From Bacillota bacterium (GTDB lineage: Bacteria > Bacillota > Clostridia > Christensenellales > CAG-138), in assembly GCA_023416175.1 (NCBI GenBank), contig JAEZIE010000157.1:1-11959 (forward strand): a stretch of DNA of 11,959 nt, in the 5' to 3' direction. Under the pieces are notes generated by a model. That model worked only from the letters and a program-made list of their open reading frames with translations. It was not told the origin of the DNA and ran no database searches. Below are positions 6,346 through 11,959 of the stretch, piece by piece (the first letter of the stretch is position 1; each line of letters begins with the position of its first letter). The translations under genes were made by a program, and so were the position numbers.

Positions 6346-6374
6346 TTGCGACTTTCTACCGTTTGGGGTAGAGT
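6346..6374 (+). promoter_or_regulatory. Promoter candidate of the YgiQ gene, overlapping a small inverted repeat
   Basis: TTGCGA (6346-6351) and TAGAGT (6369-6374) are spaced by 17 nt, each a 4/6 match to sigma-A boxes. The -10 overlaps a 6-bp inverted repeat, TCTACC (6355-6360) with GGTAGA (6367-6372). The predicted transcript would start at or next to the ATG at 6381, leaving almost no leader. The motif match is weak, and the position directly after a terminator is the main support. Confidence 0.35.
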
Positions 6375-6380
6375 AAGGAT

Positions 6381-8246
6381 ATGCAAAAAATAGAACAAGC
6401 CCTGCCCATGAGCATTCAGGAACTCAGGGCACGGGGCATAGAACAACCGGATTTTGTTTTGATTACGGGCGATGCGTATGTGGATCACCCGAGTTTTGGT
6501 GCGGCCATTATCGGGAGGATACTAGAAAATAGCGGCTACAGCGTGGGCATCATCGCGCAGCCCAAATGGACGGACGTAAACGCGTTTCGCACGCTGGGAC
6601 GGCCCAGGCTTGCATTCCTTGTCACCTCTGGGAACTTAGATTCCATGGTCAACCACTATTCCGTGACCAAGCACAGGCGATCCTCCGATTCGTACTCGCC
6701 CGGCGGAAAAGCCGGTTTCAGGCCGGACCGCGCCACTATCGTCTATTCAAACCGCTGCAAGGAGGCATACCGGGGCGTACCCGTGCTGTTGGGAGGCCTG
6801 GAAGCAAGCCTCAGGCGGTTCGCCCATTACGATTATTGGGAAGACACTGTACGGCATTCCATATTGGCGGATTCGGGCGCGGATCTTTTATTCTACGGCA
6901 TGGCGGAGCGCGCCATGCTGGAGGTGGCGGATGCACTTTCTTCTGGCCTCGCTATCGGCGATATTACCTATGTGGCAGGCACCTGCTTCATGAAAACTGC
7001 GCTGGATGCGATATACGATTATGAGTTGATTGAATCGTATTCCGAGGTTGCCACTAAGAAAGACGCTTATGCACGTGCGTTTATGCGACAATACCGGGAG
7101 CAGGACGCCATGCGGGGTAAACGGCTCGTGCAGGAGCATGAAAAGGCATATCTTGTGGCCAACCCGCCCGCCATGCCGCTTTCTGAACAGGAGCTTGACG
7201 CCGTTTATGGGCTGCCATATACCAGAAAGCCTCATCCAAGCTATAAAGAAAAAATACCCGCGCTTGACGAGGTGGAGTTTTCCCTGACTTCCTGCCGGGG
7301 CTGCTTTGGCGCGTGCTCATTCTGCGCACTCACATTCCATCAGGGGCGGGTGGTGCAGTCCCGCAGCCACACGTCCTTGCTGGAGGAAGCGAAGAAACTC
7401 ACACAAATGCAGGGCTTCAAAGGGTATATCCACGATGTCGGCGGCCCAACCGCTAATTTCAGGCAAATCGCCTGCCCGAAGCAGCAAAAAAGCGGCGCGT
7501 GTGCGGATAAACAGTGCATCGGCTTTCAAAGATGCGGCAACCTCGCGGTGGATCACAGCGATTACCTTGCGTTACTTAAAAAAATACGAAGCCTGCCCAA
7601 TGTCAAAAAGGTGTTTGTCCGCTCCGGCATCCGCTATGATTATGTGATGTACGATAAAGACAAAACATTTTTGCGTGAACTTGTAAAACACCACGTCAGC
7701 GGGCAATTGAAGGTCGCCCCCGAACACGTAAACGAGCGTGTGCTCTACTATATGAATAAGCCCGCTCACGGACTGTATGACCGCTTTGTGCAGCGCTACG
7801 GCGAGGTCAACCGTTCTCTTGGGCTGGAACAGTATATCGTGCCATATTTCATTTCCTCCCATCCGGGCAGTGACATCCATGCGGCCATAGAACTGGCGCA
7901 ATATCTAAAAAAGAGCGGGCAGCGGCCTGAGCAGGTGCAGGATTTTTACCCGACCCCCGGCACACTTTCCACCTGTATGTACTATACAGGGCTGGATCCG
8001 CGTACCATGCAATCTGTTTATGTCGCACGCTCCCAAAAGGAGAAGGGCTTGCAGCGCGCCCTGATGCAGTACTTCCTGCCCCAGAATTTTCATAAAGTGC
8101 GAGAAGCGCTTTTCTCAGCAGGCCGGGAGGATCTGATTGGCTTCCATAAGGACGCTTTGGTTCCTCCGCCAAGACAAGAGCAGAATAACAGGCAGGGTAA
8201 AACATCGCCCAGCGAACGGCAGACTCGCAAAAACCGGCGCCGATAG
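6381..8246 (+). CDS. YgiQ family radical SAM protein
   Basis: This 621-residue protein belongs to the YgiQ (UPF0313) group. The N-terminal part begins LPMSIQELRARG...FVLITGDAYVDHPSFG, the family's characteristic opening, and resembles a B12-binding-like fold. The radical SAM cluster motif CxxxCxxC is intact at C308, C312 and C315 (CFGACSFC), so it should bind a 4Fe-4S cluster and cleave S-adenosylmethionine. A second cysteine group, C-x4-C-x6-C (CADKQCIGFQRC), lies about 70 residues later. The C-terminal 25 residues are very basic (NRQGKTSPSERQTRKNRRR). The biological substrate of YgiQ proteins is not established to my knowledge. The start is uncertain: AAGGA (6375-6379) is almost touching the ATG, but an in-frame TAG at 6369 excludes anything further upstream; ATG 6408 lacks an SD. 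It appears to be a single-gene unit. Confidence 0.93.
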   Translation: MQKIEQALPMSIQELRARGIEQPDFVLITGDAYVDHPSFGAAIIGRILENSGYSVGIIAQPKWTDVNAFRTLGRPRLAFLVTSGNLDSMVNHYSVTKHRRSSDSYSPGGKAGFRPDRATIVYSNRCKEAYRGVPVLLGGLEASLRRFAHYDYWEDTVRHSILADSGADLLFYGMAERAMLEVADALSSGLAIGDITYVAGTCFMKTALDAIYDYELIESYSEVATKKDAYARAFMRQYREQDAMRGKRLVQEHEKAYLVANPPAMPLSEQELDAVYGLPYTRKPHPSYKEKIPALDEVEFSLTSCRGCFGACSFCALTFHQGRVVQSRSHTSLLEEAKKLTQMQGFKGYIHDVGGPTANFRQIACPKQQKSGACADKQCIGFQRCGNLAVDHSDYLALLKKIRSLPNVKKVFVRSGIRYDYVMYDKDKTFLRELVKHHVSGQLKVAPEHVNERVLYYMNKPAHGLYDRFVQRYGEVNRSLGLEQYIVPYFISSHPGSDIHAAIELAQYLKKSGQRPEQVQDFYPTPGTLSTCMYYTGLDPRTMQSVYVARSQKEKGLQRALMQYFLPQNFHKVREALFSAGREDLIGFHKDALVPPPRQEQNNRQGKTSPSERQTRKNRRR

Positions 8247-8275
8247 GACGATCAGTACGCTTACGTAATCCATGC

Positions 8276-8304
8276 TTTTCTAGGCGGGACATATGGAGTA
8301 TAAT
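8276..8304 (+). promoter_or_regulatory. Promoter candidate of the lgt operon
   Basis: A perfect -10 box TATAAT lies at 8299-8304. The -35 region at 17-nt spacing is TTTTCT (8276-8281), a poor match. It is 139 nt upstream of the lgt start and downstream of the YgiQ stop codon, the right place for an operon promoter. Confidence 0.5.
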
Positions 8305-8443
8305 AGAACACGGTAAAAGAAACGGTAAAATGCGGCAGTTATCGTTACAAGCCGCAATCGCGCTTTATGCCGCTAGAGCCTCAGGGCGCGGCCGTTGATG
8401 GGACAAACTTTATTCTGCTAATCTTTTACAGGAGGAACCCCTC
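8305..8443 (+). promoter_or_regulatory. Leader region of lgt
   Basis: If the TATAAT at 8299 is used, the lgt mRNA has a leader of about 130 nt. It contains a direct repeat CGGTAAAA (8311-8318 and 8323-8330), a stem TGCGGC (8331-8336) with GCCGCA (8351-8356), and an SD AGGAGG at 8430-8435, 8 nt before the ATG. I recognise no riboswitch class in it and no T-box or terminator/antiterminator pair. Confidence 0.35.
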
Positions 8444-9469
8444 ATGATCAATCCCGACAGGGTGGCGTTTTCCATATTGGGCAGGGATATTTACTGGTAC
8501 GGCGTTTTGATGGCGCTGGGTATCGTAATCGCTGTTCTACTTGCCATGCGCGAAGCCAAGCGCAAGCACATGAACGAGGATACGGTATTAGATCTTTGCC
8601 TCATCATCATCCCGTGCGGCGTGGTTGGCGCAAGGCTCTACTACGTGCTTTTTGAACTGGATCAATACCTGTCCGATCCCATCCGCATGCTCTACATCTG
8701 GGAAGGCGGGCTTGCAATATTTGGCGCGGTAATCGGCGGCCTCATTGGCATGATGATATACGCGCGCAAAAAGAAGCTGCGCTTTTTCAAGCTGGCGGAC
8801 ATCATAGCGCCCGGCCTTGTGCTTGCGCAAGCGATCGGCCGCTGGGGCAACTTCTTCAACCAGGAAGCGTTCGGCCTGCCGGTCACCAATCCCGATCTTT
8901 TGTGGTTCCCCATGTCTGTAAAAATCGATACGCCGTGGAGTGGCGGGTTCCATACCTTTAATGGCGTCGCCTGTACGGAACCGTACCATCTCGCCACATT
9001 CTTCTACGAATCGCTCTGGTGCTTGCTTGTGTTCGCTTTTCTTTGGTTCATCCTGCGCAAGCGGACCAAACATGACGGCGATGTGTTCATCTGGTACGTC
9101 ATACTTTACAGCTTTGAACGCATGTTTGTGGAAGGCCTACGCGGGGACAGCCTGTGGTTGATTGAAGGCGTCGTACGCGTTTCCCAACTTTTGAGCGCCC
9201 TGTTATTCTTGGCCGGGCTCGGGTTTCTGGTTGTGCGGCACTTTAAGGAAAAGAAGCTGGGCTACCTGATTTGGCCGAAGCCCGAAACCCCTGCTGAGGA
9301 TTCTACACAAAGCGCGGTTACTAAGGAAGCAGAAGCGGACAGCGACGGGGAAGAGGAGACCGCGTCTGAAGAGGAAGACTCAGACGGGGACGCGGAGGAA
9401 TCCGAACCCGTTGAGGCGGCTGAAGAGGAAAAAGTTCCTTCGGACGAATCCTCAGAACACAAGGATTAA
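8444..9469 (+). CDS. lgt: Prolipoprotein diacylglyceryl transferase Lgt, with acidic C-terminal tail
   Basis: Lgt transfers diacylglycerol from phosphatidylglycerol to the lipobox cysteine of prelipoproteins at the outer face of the membrane, the first step of lipoprotein maturation. This 341-residue protein has about seven hydrophobic helices. The Lgt signature IGRWGNFFNQEAFG (131-144) is intact, as is FERMFVEGLRGD (224-235) with its conserved Arg residues. The EGGLAIFGAVIGG segment (87-99) has Phe93 where many homologues have His or Tyr. The family core ends near residue 275; the last 60 or so residues form a highly acidic tail of Glu, Asp and Ser with no membrane segment. The start is supported by AGGAGG at 8430-8435. 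A lipoprotein gene, a likely substrate, lies two genes downstream. Identification is very secure. Confidence 0.96.
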   Translation: MINPDRVAFSILGRDIYWYGVLMALGIVIAVLLAMREAKRKHMNEDTVLDLCLIIIPCGVVGARLYYVLFELDQYLSDPIRMLYIWEGGLAIFGAVIGGLIGMMIYARKKKLRFFKLADIIAPGLVLAQAIGRWGNFFNQEAFGLPVTNPDLLWFPMSVKIDTPWSGGFHTFNGVACTEPYHLATFFYESLWCLLVFAFLWFILRKRTKHDGDVFIWYVILYSFERMFVEGLRGDSLWLIEGVVRVSQLLSALLFLAGLGFLVVRHFKEKKLGYLIWPKPETPAEDSTQSAVTKEAEADSDGEEETASEEEDSDGDAEESEPVEAAEEEKVPSDESSEHKD

Positions 9470-9490
9470 TATTATATTACGCACCTACAT

Positions 9491-9526
9491 CGCACGGCTT
9501 TCAGGCAAGCGCATGAAAGCCGTGCG
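9491..9526 (+). repeat. Perfect 13-bp hairpin between lgt and pncB
   Basis: CGCACGGCTTTCA (9491-9503) and TGAAAGCCGTGCG (9514-9526) are perfect inverted repeats with a 10-nt loop. No U tract follows (GTATTGC), so it is not a standard terminator. It may attenuate transcription, stabilise the upstream lgt message or mark an RNA processing site. It ends 28 nt before the pncB start. Confidence 0.75.
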
Positions 9527-9554
9527 GTATTGCTATATGAAGCGAGGACTTTTC

Positions 9555-10991
9555 ATGCGCAACCTTACCCTGATGACCGATCTGTATCAACTCACCATGA
9601 TGTATGGGTACTTCAAGCATTCCATGCGGCATAACGTCGCAGTGTTCGATCTGTTTTTCCGCCAAACCCGACCCAACAGCGCCTATGCAGTCATGGCGGG
9701 GCTGGAAACCGCTGTGGAATACATCAAAAACCTGCGGTTTGACGAGGACGATATCACATATCTTCGTTCGCTCAACCTCTTTGACGAGTCTTTCTTTGCC
9801 TATTTAAGGACGTTCCGCTTTACCGGCGAGCTTTATGCCATGCCGGAAGGAACCGTCGTTTTTCCATATGAACCGCTCGTACGCGTCAAGGCGCCCATCA
9901 TTGAAGCGCAGCTATTGGAAACCGCGCTTTTGAATATCATCAACCATCAGACACTTATTGCCACCAAGGCCAGCCGGGTGGTATACGCCGCAAACGGCGA
10001 CCCTGTGCTGGAGTTTGGTCTGAGGAGGGCGCAGGGGCCGGACGCGGGCATATACGGCGCGCGCGCGGCCATTATCGGTGGCTGTTCGAGCACAAGCAAT
10101 GTGCTTACCGGAAAGTTGTATGATATCCCGGTCAAGGGAACGCATGCGCACAGCTGGGTGATGAGCTTCCCGACCGAGCTTGATTCGTTCCGCGCATATG
10201 CCGCTACATTTCCGGATACCTGTTTGCTGCTGGTGGATACCTACGATACGCTGCGCTCGGGCGTGCCCAACGCTATTACCGTGTTTAAGGAATTGCGCGA
10301 AAAAGGGTACGAACCGGTGGGGATCCGGCTCGATTCCGGGGATCTTGCGTATCTGTCTAAAAAATCAAGAGAACTGCTGGATGAAGCCGGTTTTGAAAAA
10401 GCCAGGATCTATGCTTCAGGGGACCTCGATGAAACCGTTATACGGGATTTGAAATCGCAGGGTGCGTGCATCGACGTCTGGGGCGTAGGAACCCGGCTCA
10501 TTACATCCGACGATCATCCCGCTTTGGGCGGTGTTTATAAAATGTCCGCAGAAGTGGTGAACGGTAAGTTGATTTCGAAAATTAAGCGCAGCGACAACCC
10601 GGCCAAAGTGACCAACCCCGGCTACAAAAAGGTATACCGCCTCTATCGAAACAAGAACGGCAAAGCCATTGCGGATTTAATGACGCTTGCAGATGAAACA
10701 ATCGATACACAGCAACCGCTAAGGCTGTTTGACCCGGAGCAGACATGGAAAACCATGGTGGTGACGGATTTTACCGCACGGGAACTGCTTGTGCCCGTTT
10801 TTGTGGATGGGGAACTTGTTTACGATCTGCCGGATGTCCATGCCATACAGGAATACGCAAAAAAGGAGCTTGCCACCATGTGGGAAGAATACAAACGTCT
10901 ATTAAACCCACATACGTACAAAGTCGATCTTTCGGACAGGCTCTATGATTTGAAACAGCGGCTCCTAAGGGAGTATTCGGACAATCTATGA
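9555..10991 (+). CDS. pncB: Nicotinate phosphoribosyltransferase
   Basis: NAPRTase condenses nicotinate with PRPP, with ATP hydrolysis, to nicotinate mononucleotide in the NAD salvage (Preiss-Handler) pathway. I place the start at ATG 9555 (478 residues). It has GAGGA at 9544-9548 and gives the family N-terminus RNLTLMTDLYQLTMM. The longer open frame from 9411 overlaps lgt and adds only non-conserved sequence; ATG 9537 is an alternative. Motifs seen are FGLRRAQGPDAG (154-165), the region around the phosphorylatable histidine GTHAHSWVMSF (195-205), the DTYDT and GIRLDSGDLAYLSKK segments, and IDVWGVGTRL. It resembles the bacterial form of about 480 residues common in Firmicutes. Its stop overlaps the next start (ATGA at 10988-10991), implying coupled translation. 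Identification is very secure. Confidence 0.95.
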   Translation: MRNLTLMTDLYQLTMMYGYFKHSMRHNVAVFDLFFRQTRPNSAYAVMAGLETAVEYIKNLRFDEDDITYLRSLNLFDESFFAYLRTFRFTGELYAMPEGTVVFPYEPLVRVKAPIIEAQLLETALLNIINHQTLIATKASRVVYAANGDPVLEFGLRRAQGPDAGIYGARAAIIGGCSSTSNVLTGKLYDIPVKGTHAHSWVMSFPTELDSFRAYAATFPDTCLLLVDTYDTLRSGVPNAITVFKELREKGYEPVGIRLDSGDLAYLSKKSRELLDEAGFEKARIYASGDLDETVIRDLKSQGACIDVWGVGTRLITSDDHPALGGVYKMSAEVVNGKLISKIKRSDNPAKVTNPGYKKVYRLYRNKNGKAIADLMTLADETIDTQQPLRLFDPEQTWKTMVVTDFTARELLVPVFVDGELVYDLPDVHAIQEYAKKELATMWEEYKRLLNPHTYKVDLSDRLYDLKQRLLREYSDNL

Positions 10992-11482
10992 AAAAACTTG
11001 CATTGACCCTTTTTGCATTGCTTCTCCTGTTGCCGGGCTGCGTCAGGCAGCAGCCTGCGCTTGTTGGCGTGCCGACGCCTGCGCCCACGCCGACCCCCGC
11101 GCCTTCCCCTGCAAACTTAAGCATCACGAACGAGCCCTGGGGAAAGGATGCCACGGGCGCTCTTATCTATGACGAAACAAACCATTTTGAACGGTATCTC
11201 TCATTCAACAACGTCCGTGTATTTGAATACGAGGGCGGCACCCTGATGGAGGGAGTCTGCGAAAACGCCTACCCGAAAGCGCTTGCCGGTAGCTATGAAA
11301 TCGTATTTACCGACAAGGACGGTACGGAAATTGCCCGCGCCGCTGTGCTTACCCGCGGGGAGGCGGGCACCTTCCAGCCGGGAAAAACCGTCATTTACGC
11401 AGCAATCGATACGGATATGGACATACTTTTGATGCAGTTCTCACTTGAGGCCAAACAACCGGTCGTAGAAAAGGCGGCATAG
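10988..11482 (+). CDS. Small lipoprotein of unknown function
   Basis: This 164-residue protein has a clear lipoprotein signal: MKK, a leucine-rich core and the lipobox LLPGC with C18 as the lipidated residue. Pro at -2 is slightly unusual. A Pro/Thr/Ala linker follows (about residues 29-43), as in many surface lipoproteins that need distance from the membrane. The mature domain (about 44-155) looks beta-rich, with segments such as YLSFNNVRVFEYEGGTLMEGVCEN and GSYEIVFTDKDGTEIARA, reminiscent of small immunoglobulin-like or FxLYD-type domains, though I cannot assign a family. It overlaps pncB by 4 nt and is co-transcribed with lgt and pncB, so it is likely a direct Lgt substrate. Lipoprotein status is secure; function is unknown. 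Confidence 0.85.
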   Translation: MKKLALTLFALLLLLPGCVRQQPALVGVPTPAPTPTPAPSPANLSITNEPWGKDATGALIYDETNHFERYLSFNNVRVFEYEGGTLMEGVCENAYPKALAGSYEIVFTDKDGTEIARAAVLTRGEAGTFQPGKTVIYAAIDTDMDILLMQFSLEAKQPVVEKAA

Positions 11483-11521
11483 GGGCCGCATTCTTCCCAC
11501 ATCTTTAGCGGGAGGTGCCAT

Positions 11522-11959
11522 ATGCATAAAAAAGAGGCAAGCGCACTGTATGGACGGCTGCTTGATATGCTTACGCAGCATCCTGATTTTCGCGCTGCGC
11601 AATTTTCCAAAAAAACATTGCGGGAATTGATGAAAGACTGCGGTTTTCGTACCAGGATTAACCTTTTGCTTTCAAAAGAGGAATACGACAGCAGGGATAT
11701 ATTAACCCTATGTGTGCCCGTTATGGGGCGCCTATGCCCGGAAGATTTCCCCGGGGACTGGCTCCTTTTTATTTACCAAACGCTTATCAAAAAACACTTT
11801 CCAACAGAAGATGTTGCGGTACTTTCAACAGAGCGCCAGCGCGCAAGCATGTTTTACCTGGGCGTATATAGATTGCTGCTGGAACATGAAAAAAACGAAA
11901 AGCCCTTCGCACCGGATACCCACTTCCAGTTTGCAACCGAAGAGGAGTATAAGGGAAGC
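11522..11959 (+). CDS. Unrecognised protein, 3' end outside window
   Basis: The frame is open from ATG 11522 to the right edge (146 codons, no stop). It is preceded by a good SD (GGGAGGTG at 11510-11517), and the gap to the lipoprotein gene is only 39 nt with no terminator, so it is probably the fourth gene of the lgt operon. The visible part is soluble and mixed in charge, with helix-like segments (EASALYGRLLDMLTQH; FSKKTLRELMKDCGF; RASMFYLGVYRLLLEHEKN). There is no signal peptide, membrane segment or recognisable catalytic motif. A central hydrophobic stretch (DILTLCVPVMGRLCPEDF) holds two cysteines. I do not recognise the family. It is real coding sequence by its SD and long open frame. 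Confidence 0.75.
   Translation, partial: MHKKEASALYGRLLDMLTQHPDFRAAQFSKKTLRELMKDCGFRTRINLLLSKEEYDSRDILTLCVPVMGRLCPEDFPGDWLLFIYQTLIKKHFPTEDVAVLSTERQRASMFYLGVYRLLLEHEKNEKPFAPDTHFQFATEEEYKGS

Noticed and set aside
6288..6488. 66-codon minus-strand open frame over the terminator upstream of the YgiQ gene
   Set aside because: It crosses a strong terminator stem and the start of YgiQ, and no protein family is evident.
7849..8292. 147-codon minus-strand open frame at the end of the radical SAM gene
   Set aside because: Almost entirely antisense to conserved YgiQ coding sequence; composition is that of a shadow frame.
8305..8443. Riboswitch or T-box in the lgt leader
   Set aside because: No T-box core, SAM, TPP, FMN, c-di-GMP or preQ1-type conserved elements were seen, and there is no terminator before the gene.
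9411..9554. In-frame extension that would give pncB a start inside lgt
   Set aside because: It overlaps the lgt tail, adds basic non-conserved residues absent from NAPRTases, and the ATG at 9555 has an SD and the family N-terminus.

Overview
The window is about 12 kb of gene-dense, mid-GC bacterial DNA with every supported gene on the + strand. The gene families and order point to a monoderm Firmicute, most likely a mid-GC anaerobic Clostridia lineage. The pnp / deacetylase-like / M16 peptidase order matches pnpA-ylxY-mlpA of Bacillus, and yggS-sepF-divIVA-like matches ylmE-ylmF...divIVA. Shine-Dalgarno (SD) sites are strong (AGGAGG type), and at least three genes start with TTG. A Christensenella-like organism would fit the base composition, but that is only a guess. 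No rRNA, tRNA, CRISPR array, transposase or phage gene was seen.

Region 1 (1-3131) holds the 3' end of pnp (KH and S1 domains) and its intrinsic terminator. It continues with a membrane-anchored NodB-fold protein that has lost its catalytic residues, an M16 zinc peptidase translationally coupled to it by an ATGA overlap, and a dimeric dUTPase/MazG-like all-alpha pyrophosphatase.

Region 2 (3153-5959) is an envelope and division cluster: an orphan HlyD-type adaptor, the PLP-homeostasis protein YggS, SepF, and a very short DivIVA-domain protein. ylmG and ylmH, which often lie between sepF and divIVA, are missing. The sepF leader can fold so that its SD is paired. An intrinsic terminator separates sepF from the divIVA-like gene.

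Region 3 (5960-6380) has no gene. Its core is a candidate non-autonomous mobile element (MITE-like) of about 229 bp, with imperfect terminal inverted repeats, a possible TTA target duplication and several internal hairpins. A strong terminator follows it.

Region 4 (6381-8246) is a stand-alone YgiQ-type radical SAM gene.

Region 5 (8247-11959) is a likely operon with a perfect -10 box upstream: lgt (lipoprotein diacylglyceryl transferase, with an unusual acidic tail), pncB (nicotinate phosphoribosyltransferase), a small lipoprotein overlapping pncB by 4 nt, and an unrecognised gene that runs off the right edge. Lgt would lipidate the lipoprotein encoded two genes downstream.

Most of the window is housekeeping. 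The points most worth a second look are the hairpin-rich element at 6051-6279, the pseudo-deacetylase, the paired SD of sepF, and the minimal DivIVA protein.
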